NCBI RefSeq assembly: GCF_041725775.1
Contig: NZ_JBEUEL010000002.1
Location: forward strand, 132,960-196,959
DNA length: 64,000 nt
DNA from: Pueribacillus sp041725775
GTDB lineage: Bacteria > Bacillota > Bacilli > Bacillales > UBA6769
Direction of reading: 5' to 3'
In this document: piece by piece, positions 1 to 8,263 of the stretch
How positions within the stretch are numbered: position 1 is the first letter of the stretch
Layout of the letters: each line of letters opens with the position of its first letter
Translations under genes and position numbers: made by a program
The notes under the pieces: generated by a model
What the model was told of the DNA's origin: nothing
Seen by the model: the letters and a program-made list of their open reading frames with translations, nothing else
Database searches by the model: none

Positions 1-1
1 T

Positions 2-307
2 GAACATGTTGCTAGTTCATTAGGATTAGTTCGCGTTGAACAATGGGACTATGCTCGTGCTACATACGATTACAAATTTGAGAATATGATGACTGGCGAC
101 GTTTACTACTTACGCATACCAGCAGTAGCGATTGAAGGTATGGTTGAACAAGCGAATGCTATCATGAAAATTGGGAAGCCTTATGTCGGAAAACATTACT
201 ATCCTCATGGCGTAGAATATGATGAGGAATTTCCAGATGACATCATTAAAACATGTAATGAAAAGTTAAGTCAATTATCTGAGAAACTTGAAGGTGCTAC
301 AGCGTAA
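2..307 (+). CDS. YugN-like family protein, C-terminal part (5' end outside window)
   Basis: The frame is open from the left edge to a TAA stop, giving the last ~101 residues of a soluble protein. The segment with VYYLRIPAVAIEG followed by GKHYYPHGVEYDEEFP resembles the YugN-like family of Bacillaceae, small proteins of unknown role. A strong hairpin terminator follows the stop directly, so this is the end of a transcription unit. The family call rests on remembered similarity only, and nothing here shows a catalytic motif. Confidence 0.6.
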   Translation, partial: EHVASSLGLVRVEQWDYARATYDYKFENMMTGDVYYLRIPAVAIEGMVEQANAIMKIGKPYVGKHYYPHGVEYDEEFPDDIIKTCNEKLSQLSEKLEGATA

Positions 308-335
308 CGCATGGAAGTAACCATGCGTTTTTTTT
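308..335 (+). terminator. Rho-independent terminator after the YugN-like gene
   Basis: CGCATGG and CCATGCG form a 7-bp stem (308-314 with 321-327), followed by eight T residues. Confidence 0.9.
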
Positions 336-401
336 GCATTTTTATTCACGTTTATCATACTATAGTGTTGGAACTTTGCTTTAAATAGAAAGGGGTTAGA
401 A

Positions 402-1460
402 GTGAACAAACAAAGGTTGCGGAAGCTTTTAATAATAAGCCTTATTACGATTATTACACTCGTATTCATCATTTGGATACTACCAGTTTCGGTACCGATT
501 ATTTTAGCGTTTATTACCGCTCTCTGTCTTGGTCCTGCAATTCGGTTATTTCAATCCAAAATAAAAATAAATCGGCTTTTTTCTGTCATTATCGTTTTTA
601 TTATTTTCTTATGTTCTATTGGTATTGGTGGATACTATCTCACTTCTAAAATTATTTCAGAAGGCATTCAATTTATCGAAAATTCTCCCCAATATGTAAA
701 TGATATAAAGGTAATATGGGATCAAACAGAAGAAAATATCACTTCAGGACTTGATGCCTTTCCACCTGAATTTGTTAATGAAGTCAATAAGCAAATTGAT
801 ACGTTTTTTGAGAACACTAGAAGAAAGCTAACAGAGCTTGATTATTTTGGTTATCTTACAGCATTCGTAACAAAAATTCCAAATTTTTTCGTTAGCTTTT
901 TAGTCTATTTAATTTCTTTATTTTTATTTATGCTTGAGATGCCTCGTCTTAAAACAAAAGCTTTCTTATTTTTAACTGACAAAACTGCAGAAAAAGTGAA
1001 TTTTTTAACTTCAAGACTATCATATGTTTTTATTGGCTTTTTAAAAGGACAATTATTCGTTAGTATTATAATATTTATCGCAACATTAGTCGGTTTATAT
1101 ATTATCGTGCCTGATGTTGCCCTTGTCATGTCAGTCGTGATTTGGATTATTGACTTAATACCAATTATTGGATCTGTCGTTATTTTAGCACCATGGTCGA
1201 TTTACAAGTTTATTATCGGCGATACCATTGTCGGTACACAGCTTGCGATTCTAGCCGTCATTTTATTAGGTATACGAAGGATTGTAGAGCCTAAAGTGAT
1301 GGGGAACCAAATCGGCTTATCTGCACTTCCGACACTGATCTCAATGTATATCGGTTTAAAACTGTTAGGTATCGTCGGACTATTAGTTGGTCCTCTCGTC
1401 GTCATTCTTTTCACTTCTGCTCGAGAAGCGGGCATCATTAAACTAAACTTTAAAATTTAA
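402..1460 (+). CDS. YtvI-like AI-2E family membrane protein
   Basis: A 352-residue polytopic membrane protein with a pair of N-terminal helices, a soluble region around residues 85-145 and about five C-terminal helices. This is the layout of the AI-2E/PerM (UPF0118) family, and length and sequence fit the Bacillus sporulation integral membrane protein YtvI. The family has been linked to transport or export; the substrate here is unknown. The start is GTG, with an AAAGGGG ribosome site at 389-395. It stands alone between two terminators and is convergent with the caa3 oxidase block. YtvI is the best subgroup, but another member of the superfamily is possible. Confidence 0.75.
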   Translation: MNKQRLRKLLIISLITIITLVFIIWILPVSVPIILAFITALCLGPAIRLFQSKIKINRLFSVIIVFIIFLCSIGIGGYYLTSKIISEGIQFIENSPQYVNDIKVIWDQTEENITSGLDAFPPEFVNEVNKQIDTFFENTRRKLTELDYFGYLTAFVTKIPNFFVSFLVYLISLFLFMLEMPRLKTKAFLFLTDKTAEKVNFLTSRLSYVFIGFLKGQLFVSIIIFIATLVGLYIIVPDVALVMSVVIWIIDLIPIIGSVVILAPWSIYKFIIGDTIVGTQLAILAVILLGIRRIVEPKVMGNQIGLSALPTLISMYIGLKLLGIVGLLVGPLVVILFTSAREAGIIKLNFKI

Positions 1461-1465
1461 TATGA

Positions 1466-1496
1466 AAAAAAGCCCCAACAATAATGTCGGGGTTTT
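1466..1496. terminator. Bidirectional terminator between the YtvI-like gene and the DUF420 gene
   Basis: CCCCAACA (1473-1480) pairs with TGTCGGGG (1485-1492) with one mismatch. There is an A-run on the left and T-run on the right, so it can stop both convergent genes. Confidence 0.8.
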
Positions 1497-1503
1497 CGTG
1501 TCT

Positions 1504-1962
1504 TCAATTTCCTAAAATCGCCTTAATTAAACTTGTCGTTTCGTTATTGGGATAAATAACGTATAGTAAAAGGTATACAGCAACACCAGTTATTGCAGTA
1601 AAAAACCAAATGTTAGCCGTCCACGGACCAATTTTTTTATGTTTCGAAAATTTTTTACGAAAACCTAAAATTAACGTCACAATTCCAAAGACCCCACCGG
1701 CAGTCGCTAAAATAATGTGAAAGATTAAGAACATCGTGTATAGAGGTTTTAATTGTTCTGGACCTGCAAAAGCGACATTTCCAATAAAAATCGTTCTGGA
1801 CATGTATATAATAAAAAATAATAAAGCTGATATAGATGCAGCTATCATCACTCGTTCATGCTGTTTCCGTTTCTTTTGTTTTATTAATTTCCAGCCAATC
1901 GCAATTAAAATCGCACTTAACACAATAAGTGAAGTACTAATAAATGGTAAGAATGTTAGCAT
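1504..1962 (-). CDS. DUF420 (YozB-like) membrane protein of the caa3 oxidase locus
   Basis: A 152-residue protein with four hydrophobic helices, matching the DUF420/YozB family. These small membrane proteins are often encoded next to heme-copper oxidase genes. His residues in the membrane part (LIFHIIL and the later HKKIGPW region) fit the family pattern. It lies downstream of ctaF on the same strand, separated by 137 bp that contain the ctaF terminator. In B. subtilis the gene after ctaF is the assembly factor ctaG, which is absent here. A role in oxidase assembly or copper/heme handling is inferred from position only. Confidence 0.75.
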   Translation of the reverse strand: MLTFLPFISTSLIVLSAILIAIGWKLIKQKKRKQHERVMIAASISALLFFIIYMSRTIFIGNVAFAGPEQLKPLYTMFLIFHIILATAGGVFGIVTLILGFRKKFSKHKKIGPWTANIWFFTAITGVAVYLLLYVIYPNNETTSLIKAILGN

Positions 1963-2059
1963 ACGGTACTTCTCCTTCCATTACAACGAATACGATTCAA
2001 CGAATTCATACTGAATTTCAAAAGCTAGATATAAATCTAATCATTGAATATACGAAAAA

Positions 2060-2086
2060 CAAATGGCTGCAAAAAAATGCAGCCAT
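2060..2086 (-). terminator. Terminator of the ctaC-D-E-F operon
   Basis: ATGGCTGCA (2063-2071) pairs with TGCAGCCAT (2078-2086). On the minus strand the stem is followed by TTGTTTTTC. Confidence 0.85.
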
Positions 2087-2098
2087 TAATCTTTACTA

Positions 2099-2428
2099 TT
2101 ACCAGATGAGAGCCGCTAATGAAACGATACACAAAAGAGCGACTACAAAGCCAGTCCATATAGCAATCGTTGGAAACTCGTGATTTTTTTGACCCATATG
2201 CATAAACACATAAAGTTGGAATACAAATTGGATTCCAGCCATAACGAGTACGAATAAAACTTTAAACGGAGCTGAAATGAAATCACTAGCGACGGTTGCA
2301 AATGCAATAATAGTTAATACAATCATCATCGCGAACGATACAAGTTGCAATTTCATTTCTGATTTGTATTCAACTTGTTCTTCCAACGTTAATTTTGAAT
2401 TTGCTGATTCATTATTTTGTTCAACCAT
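2099..2428 (-). CDS. ctaF: Cytochrome c oxidase (caa3) subunit IV
   Basis: A 109-residue protein with three transmembrane helices, matching the short subunit IVB of Bacillus caa3 oxidase. It ends the ctaC-D-E-F run, one base after the ctaE stop. A GGGAGTG ribosome site precedes the ATG. The soluble N-terminus (about 25 residues, Glu/Ser/Asn rich) and the helix containing HMGQKNHEFP are typical of this subunit, which stabilises the oxidase core and has no redox centre. Confidence 0.93.
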   Translation of the reverse strand: MVEQNNESANSKLTLEEQVEYKSEMKLQLVSFAMMIVLTIIAFATVASDFISAPFKVLFVLVMAGIQFVFQLYVFMHMGQKNHEFPTIAIWTGFVVALLCIVSLAALIW

Positions 2429-2429
2429 A

Positions 2430-3038
2430 TTAAATCACTCCCAACAAGTATACGAGTGAGAAGATAAAGACCCATACGACATCAATATAGTGCCAGTAAA
2501 GTGATGCCAAATAAAACTTCGGTGCATTATACGTATCAAGAGGACGTCTAAAGTTACGAACGACAAGTGCTGTAATCCAACCACATCCAAATAATACGTG
2601 AGCTCCGTGTGTACCTAACAACGTGTAAAATGCAGATGCAAATGCACTTTTTGTAAATTGATGACCAGCCATTGTGTACTCGTAAAACTCATAGATTTCT
2701 AAACCTAAAAAGGATAGACCGAGAATGACAGTGACGATAAACCAACGTAGCATCGCTTTCATATCTTTTCTTCTCATTGCCATAATAGCCATAACAGAAG
2801 TCATGCTACTAACTAGTAAAATAATCGTCATTAAGAATACAAGTGGTAGTGAGAAAAGTTCTTGGGCTGTTGGGCCCCCGGCATTAGAATTCCGGAGACC
2901 CAAATATGTTCCAAACAATGTTGCAAATAAAGCTGTTTCTCCACCTAAGAAAAACCACAAGCCTAAAAATTTATTTCTACCTTCAAGAGTTGCTTTCTCA
3001 GGATATTGAGGTAAGGCAGAACTTTGCTCTGTACTCAT
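2430..3038 (-). CDS. ctaE: Cytochrome c oxidase (caa3) subunit III
   Basis: A 202-residue, five-helix protein of the COX3 family in its short bacterial form. Motifs such as FFLGGETALFATLFGTY near residue 30 and GTHGAHVLFG and YWHYIDVVWVF in the C-terminal half are diagnostic. The ATG overlaps the ctaD stop as TAATG, suggesting translational coupling. The subunit assists assembly and proton uptake of the caa3 complex. Confidence 0.95.
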   Translation of the reverse strand: MSTEQSSALPQYPEKATLEGRNKFLGLWFFLGGETALFATLFGTYLGLRNSNAGGPTAQELFSLPLVFLMTIILLVSSMTSVMAIMAMRRKDMKAMLRWFIVTVILGLSFLGLEIYEFYEYTMAGHQFTKSAFASAFYTLLGTHGAHVLFGCGWITALVVRNFRRPLDTYNAPKFYLASLYWHYIDVVWVFIFSLVYLLGVI

Positions 3039-4903
3039 TATGCTTTACCTCCCTTATCAACAACAGGAGCCAACTCTTCTTTTTTAATGTAATAGCCATG
3101 GTCGTCAATGACTGAACGTAATAGCATACAGAAGAAGAAGCCTGCAATTCCTGCAATTGCCACGATTAACTGATCATATATGAATCCAAATGATGCAATG
3201 AAAAACGATAGTGACATGACAAACGGTAAAATTGAACCGTTCGGCATATGAACGTCAGCTAATGGTTCTGCTGGGGTCATCTTATTATTACCATTCATTT
3301 TTTCAATCCAAAGTGCATCTAAACCTTTGACGAGTGGAAGTTGTGCAAAATTATACACTGGTGTTGGAATTGGAATAGCCCAATCAAGTGTACGTCCATC
3401 CCACGGATCATATGCTGCAACTTCTTTTTTCGCTGTTGTCATAATGATATTAATTAACAATACGATGGTTCCGACACCCATTAGGAATGCACCGATTGAA
3501 CTTACGAGGTTACCAGCTTCAAGCTGTTGACCTTCTAAGAATGTAAACACACGGCGTGGCATTCCCATCAATCCTAAGAAGTGTTGCGGGAAGAATGTTA
3601 AGTGGAATCCAATAAAGAAAGTCCAGAAATGCAACTTTCCTAATGTTTCATTTAACATCTTACCGAACATTCTTGGCCACCAGAAGTACAATCCAGCAAA
3701 AATACCGAATACACTACCTCCAACGATAACGTAGTGGAAGTGAGCAACAACGAAATACGTGTCGTGATATTGATAGTCTGCTGGTGCTACAGACAACATA
3801 ACTCCTGTCATTCCGCCGATTAAAAACGATGGAATAAACGCAACAGCCCAAAGGTTAGCAGTAGGGAAGCGAATTTGTCCGCCCCACATCGTAAAGAGCC
3901 AGTTAAATATTTTAACACCAGTCGGAATTGCGATCGTCATTGTTGCTACTGCGAAGATCGAGTTTGCAACAGGACCTAAACCAGTTGTAAACATATGGTG
4001 AGCCCAAACCATAAACCCTAAAAACGCAATGAGTGCCGTCGCAAAGACCATCGCACTGTATCCAAATAAACGTTTACGTGAAAATGTTGGAATCACTTCA
4101 GATAAGATTCCAAATGCTGGCAAAATGAGAATGTACACTTCTGGGTGTCCAAAAATCCAGAAAATGTGCTCCCAAATAATAACGTTACCACCGGCATCAG
4201 CTACGAAGAAATTTGAGCCGAAGAAACGGTCAAACATTAACAAGAAAAATCCAATTGTTAATGGTGGGAATGCAAACAAAATAAGTGCTGAAGTAACGAA
4301 TGATGCCCAAGTAAACATTGGCATACGCATAAACGACATACCTGGGGCACGCATATTAATAATCGTTACGAGGAAGTTAATTCCGCCCATTAACGTACCA
4401 AATCCGGCAATCTGCAATCCCAGTACGTAGAAATCCATTCCACTTGTACCAGAAAAGTCTGTTGATAATGGAGCGTAAGCTGTCCAACCAGCATCAGGTG
4501 CTCCACCTAAAAACCAACTCATATTTAATAGTAAACCGCCAAAGATGAACAACCATAATCCGAGTGCATTCATAAATGGAAACGCAACATCTCGCGCACC
4601 AATTTGCAATGGAACAATTGCGTTCATGAGTCCTAAGAAAATCGGCATCGCCGCTAGGAAAATCATTGTTGTCCCGTGCATTGTAATTAGCTCATTAAAC
4701 GTTTGAGCAGATACAAAATTAAGTTCAGGATGCATTAATTGAATTCGGATTAATACCGATTCAATTCCTCCAAGAAGGAAGAATAAAAATCCTGCGAGAA
4801 AATACATAATCCCGATTTTTTTATGGTCAACAGTTGTAAGCCAATCCCAAATGCCACTCCTCTGCTTCTGACCAAGGGCAACTTGTTCTGTATGTGTAGC
4901 CAA
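3038..4903 (-). CDS. ctaD: Cytochrome c oxidase (caa3) subunit I
   Basis: A 621-residue heme-copper oxidase subunit I that reduces oxygen to water and pumps protons in the cytoplasmic membrane. The GHPEVYILILPAFG motif carries the CuB histidine, the cross-linked tyrosine and the proton-channel glutamate of A1-type oxidases. WAHHMFTTGLGP holds two more CuB ligands, and the HFHYVIVGG region holds the heme ligands. The extended C-terminus (about 80 extra residues with additional helices) is normal for caa3 enzymes. The start is TTG: an AAGGAGG site sits about eight bases upstream and no ATG fits. It lies 14 bp after ctaC. Confidence 0.97.
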   Translation of the reverse strand: MATHTEQVALGQKQRSGIWDWLTTVDHKKIGIMYFLAGFLFFLLGGIESVLIRIQLMHPELNFVSAQTFNELITMHGTTMIFLAAMPIFLGLMNAIVPLQIGARDVAFPFMNALGLWLFIFGGLLLNMSWFLGGAPDAGWTAYAPLSTDFSGTSGMDFYVLGLQIAGFGTLMGGINFLVTIINMRAPGMSFMRMPMFTWASFVTSALILFAFPPLTIGFFLLMFDRFFGSNFFVADAGGNVIIWEHIFWIFGHPEVYILILPAFGILSEVIPTFSRKRLFGYSAMVFATALIAFLGFMVWAHHMFTTGLGPVANSIFAVATMTIAIPTGVKIFNWLFTMWGGQIRFPTANLWAVAFIPSFLIGGMTGVMLSVAPADYQYHDTYFVVAHFHYVIVGGSVFGIFAGLYFWWPRMFGKMLNETLGKLHFWTFFIGFHLTFFPQHFLGLMGMPRRVFTFLEGQQLEAGNLVSSIGAFLMGVGTIVLLINIIMTTAKKEVAAYDPWDGRTLDWAIPIPTPVYNFAQLPLVKGLDALWIEKMNGNNKMTPAEPLADVHMPNGSILPFVMSLSFFIASFGFIYDQLIVAIAGIAGFFFCMLLRSVIDDHGYYIKKEELAPVVDKGGKA

Positions 4904-4917
4904 CTAGTAAAACCTCC

Positions 4918-5940
4918 TTATTGATTAACTTTTAACTCTTTTAAATACTCTACAAGAGCATTAATTTCGTCATCACTTAGTTGATCTTTGAAACCTGGCA
5001 TGTTGTTTGCAGGCTTTAATGCTTGCGGGTCTTTAATCCAGTCTGCAATATTTTCATCTGTCATATCCAAGAAACCAGCTAACGTTTCACGATCACCAAA
5101 GCTCGTTAAATTCGGACCGATGTTTCCACCTTCTTCACCAACTGCGTGACAAGATACACAGCTCTGTGTAAAGATATCTTCTCCAACTTGAGTCACTTCA
5201 CTTTGTGGATTAGATTCTGCTGTTTTCATCTTATTCGCCCATACATCAAATTCATCTTTCTCTAAAGCAATAACTCTGAAGTCCATTAATGCGTGCGAAG
5301 GTCCACATAATTCAGCACATTTTCCTTTATAAACGCCTGGCTCCTTTGCTTCAATCCACATTGCATTCGTCAAGCCAGGGTTCGTGTCCATTTTACCTGA
5401 TAATGCAGGAATCCAGAATGAGTGAATCACATCTTTAGAAGTAAGTTCGAAATACACTTTTTCTCCAACTGGAATATATAAATCTTGTGCAGTATTAAAT
5501 TCTAAATCTGGATAGTTAAAGTCCCACCAGTATTGATAGGCTGTGACTTGAACTTTTAATGTATCATCGCCTTCTTGCGGTTCTTCAGCTGCAAGCGTAA
5601 ATGTCGCTAAAACAGTTGGAATAGCAAGAATTAATAATAGAAGAATTGGAATTGCCGTCCAAATCACTTCTAATGTTGTATTCCCTTCTACTTGCTCAGG
5701 AATAATATCTTCATCGCCACGACGTTTTCTATACTTCAAAATAACGTACGTAAAAATAATAGCGACAACGAAAAACACGCCTAGCATAATGTAGATGCTC
5801 AGCATCATCATATCAAATGTAATTTCTGCTCCTGTTCCTTTTGGTCGAAGAGCGGATAGGTTTTCTTCCCCACAGCCGGTGAGCAGTACTAACAGTAGTC
5901 CGAATATGGCTACAGGAAAAAACCGCATCACTTTCTTCAT
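4918..5940 (-). CDS. ctaC: Cytochrome c oxidase (caa3) subunit II with fused cytochrome c domain
   Basis: A 340-residue lipoprotein. The signal ends in LLTGC, giving lipid attachment at Cys. Two transmembrane helices follow, then the cupredoxin domain with the CuA motif C-x3-C-x3-H-x2-M (CAELCGPSHALM). The C-terminal cytochrome c domain has CVSCH as heme site, which defines the caa3 type. It accepts electrons and passes them to subunit I. I chose the ATG at 5940, preceded by AGTGGGG, over the upstream in-frame TTG at 5961. First gene of ctaC-D-E-F, with ctaB just upstream. Confidence 0.96.
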   Translation of the reverse strand: MKKVMRFFPVAIFGLLLVLLTGCGEENLSALRPKGTGAEITFDMMMLSIYIMLGVFFVVAIIFTYVILKYRKRRGDEDIIPEQVEGNTTLEVIWTAIPILLLLILAIPTVLATFTLAAEEPQEGDDTLKVQVTAYQYWWDFNYPDLEFNTAQDLYIPVGEKVYFELTSKDVIHSFWIPALSGKMDTNPGLTNAMWIEAKEPGVYKGKCAELCGPSHALMDFRVIALEKDEFDVWANKMKTAESNPQSEVTQVGEDIFTQSCVSCHAVGEEGGNIGPNLTSFGDRETLAGFLDMTDENIADWIKDPQALKPANNMPGFKDQLSDDEINALVEYLKELKVNQ

Positions 5941-6019
5941 GTTTTTACCCCACTTTCTCAATCGTTGTTAACAGCAACTTGTATGTAATGACCTGCACAA
6001 GTTGTGCAGATACGCTACA

Positions 6020-6946
6020 TCAAATCGTTACTAAAAAGGTTAGAATGACGAAAATCATTAAGTAGTTTAACGAATAGACGAACATTTGCTTCGCCCATTT
6101 CACGTCATCTTTCATTCTAAATCCTTTAAAACTTAAAATGAGCCAACCTATTCCGAGTGTCGCTACGACAATTGTATAGACAACTCCAAAATTATATAAA
6201 ATTAATGAAACTGGTATTAGTGCTGCTACGTATAATACCATTTGCCGTTTTGTAACAGCAAAGCCGGCTACAACTGGAAGCATTGGTATTCCAGCTGCAC
6301 GGTAATCTTCATACCTCATCATGCTAATCGCAAAGAAATGAGGCATTTGCCATAAAAACATGATAAAAAACAGCGTCCAGGCAACTGGATGCAATTCTGG
6401 TTGAATCGTTGCCCAACCAATAAGAGGAGGTAACGCACCAGAAACTGCACCAACAGCAGTATTAAATGACGTTGTTCTTTTCGTCCACATTGAATAAAGT
6501 ACAACATAAAAAACTAATCCAATAATACCTAACACGGCGGCAGTAACACTTGCAAATAAAAGCATTGAAACACCGACAACAGAAAAGGTAAAACCGACCC
6601 ATAGTACTTGGTTTGGAGGTATCCTGCCATCTACAGACGGCCGTTCTTGTGTACGCGGCATTAATTTATCAATATCGCGGTCGATGTAATTATTCAATGA
6701 AGTTCCGCCAGCAATAACGAGTGTTGTACCTAGAAGGGCTAATAGCACATGTACCCAATTTCCAAGTAATGAAAACCCTGAAAACTTTGCAGCAAGCCAA
6801 ACACCTAAAAATGTCGTCATAAAGTTAGAAGTGACGATACCAGTTTTCGTTAATGTAATAAAATCTTTCCACGTACCTGTTTTTGGTTCTGATAAAGGAC
6901 CTGGCTCCATTACCTTGCTTACGGAAAATGATTTTGCCCTATCCAT
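6020..6946 (-). CDS. ctaB: Protoheme IX farnesyltransferase (heme O synthase)
   Basis: A 308-residue UbiA-superfamily prenyltransferase that attaches farnesyl to protoheme IX, making heme O, the first step to heme A. The first aspartate-rich motif is visible as NNYIDRDIDKLMPRT at about residues 84-98, with a second polar loop around residue 210. About eight to nine membrane helices. It lies 80 bp upstream of ctaC on the same strand and opposite to ctaA. A GGAGGTG ribosome site supports the ATG. Confidence 0.96.
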   Translation of the reverse strand: MDRAKSFSVSKVMEPGPLSEPKTGTWKDFITLTKTGIVTSNFMTTFLGVWLAAKFSGFSLLGNWVHVLLALLGTTLVIAGGTSLNNYIDRDIDKLMPRTQERPSVDGRIPPNQVLWVGFTFSVVGVSMLLFASVTAAVLGIIGLVFYVVLYSMWTKRTTSFNTAVGAVSGALPPLIGWATIQPELHPVAWTLFFIMFLWQMPHFFAISMMRYEDYRAAGIPMLPVVAGFAVTKRQMVLYVAALIPVSLILYNFGVVYTIVVATLGIGWLILSFKGFRMKDDVKWAKQMFVYSLNYLMIFVILTFLVTI

Positions 6947-7286
6947 AAATCACACCTCCTTTATCGGCTTACAAGATGTAACAAATAAGTTCGCATTATA
7001 TATTATCTTAGATTTTTAAAAACATATCAATGCTACACAGCGTTTTATCATAGATCTTTCACAATTGTTTCTTACTTTGTTCACAAATATTAATCGTTTA
7101 TATGATAAAATTGAAATTGGTTTTCTTGAAATCAACCATCATTATAAACGAATATACTTCGTTTGTATAGTAAAGTGAGTGCAAGACAAAACGGTCTATT
7201 TAGTTTTGCAATTAAGGATATTACGCATATCGATACGTTTGTATCTTATTTTTTATGCTAGCCTATACTTAAAGAAGGTGCCAATT
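6947..7286. promoter_or_regulatory. Divergent ctaB/ctaA control region with a small palindrome
   Basis: A 340-bp AT-rich non-coding stretch between the divergent heme A synthesis genes. It contains a perfect 7-bp inverted repeat, AAACGAA at 7146-7152 and TTCGTTT at 7158-7164, about 120 bp upstream of the ctaA start. It must hold both promoters; I cannot assign -35/-10 boxes with confidence. Confidence 0.4.
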
Positions 7287-8201
7287 GTGAATAAATTGTT
7301 AAAAATATACTCTGTCGCAACAACGATCGGCATGTTTTTAATTCTACTAATGGGAGCGATTGTGACTACGACTGATTCGGGTGATGGTTGCGGTAATTCG
7401 TGGCCATTGTGCTATGGTAAATTGTTACCCCCACAACCTGAATTAGAAACAATTATTGAATATAGTCACCGTATCGTTTCCGGATTTCTCGGTATTATGG
7501 TTATTATTTTGGCAATTTGGGCATGGAAGAAACTGAATCATATAAGGGAAACAAAATTATTAGCTTTTCTTTCCGTGTTTTTAATTGTCTTTCAAGGTTT
7601 GTTAGGTGCAGCTGCAGTCATTTGGGGGCAATCTTCTGCTGTTCTCGCTCTGCACTTCGGAATCTCTCTCCTATCCTTAGCCACTGTATTTTTACTCACT
7701 GTACTTGTATTCGAAAATGATCGGTTCGGAAAAGAGTATGTCGTTGCTATGGGTGTTAAGTTTCGAACTAACCTGTATACTTTTTTTGGCTTCTTATATA
7801 TTGTCATTTACAGTGGCGCTTTCGTTCGCCATACAAAATCTAGTCTCGCCTGCTCTAGTTGGCCGATGTGTAGCGCAGATGAATGGTTCCCAAGTTTAAA
7901 TTCGTTGGAAGGTGTTCATTTTGTTCACCGGATTCTTGCATTCTTACTCGTGATTTGGCTACTATACTTACTTATTAGAACGAAACAAATTACAAAGCAA
8001 AATTCAGCGTTTAGAGTAGTCCATAAAGCATTCATTTATGCGTTTTTATTCGTTTTATTACAAGTGACAAGCGGTGCTCTCGTCGTGTTTACAAAGTTGA
8101 ATTTGTTTATCGCGCTTGCACATGGATTTTTCATTTCCTGTTTGTTTGTCATAATTTCTTACGTGTTACTTCTTGCATCTCGACAAAAACTTATTAAATA
8201 A
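7287..8201 (+). CDS. ctaA: Heme A synthase
   Basis: A 304-residue, eight-helix protein that oxidises heme O to heme A. Paired heme-ligand histidines are visible: EYSHR (~60), ALHFG (~123), HFVHR (~215) and ALAHG (~275). Cysteine pairs occur in the first loop (GDGCGNSWPLC) and in the second half (ACSSWPMC), as in the Bacillus enzyme. I chose GTG at 7287, preceded by AAGAAGGTG at 7271-7279; the frame is open further upstream but has no ribosome site there. It is divergent from ctaB, its pathway partner. Confidence 0.94.
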   Translation: MNKLLKIYSVATTIGMFLILLMGAIVTTTDSGDGCGNSWPLCYGKLLPPQPELETIIEYSHRIVSGFLGIMVIILAIWAWKKLNHIRETKLLAFLSVFLIVFQGLLGAAAVIWGQSSAVLALHFGISLLSLATVFLLTVLVFENDRFGKEYVVAMGVKFRTNLYTFFGFLYIVIYSGAFVRHTKSSLACSSWPMCSADEWFPSLNSLEGVHFVHRILAFLLVIWLLYLLIRTKQITKQNSAFRVVHKAFIYAFLFVLLQVTSGALVVFTKLNLFIALAHGFFISCLFVIISYVLLLASRQKLIK

Positions 8202-8216
8202 TGCCAGAGCTAATGA

Positions 8217-8260
8217 AAAAGGCGAGTGTTGCAATTAATGACAACACTCGCCTTTCTTTT
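8217..8260. terminator. Bidirectional terminator between ctaA and pycA
   Basis: An 11-bp perfect stem, GGCGAGTGTTG (8221-8231) with CAACACTCGCC (8242-8252), with A-run before and T-run after. It serves both convergent genes. Confidence 0.92.
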
Positions 8261-8263
8261 TGT

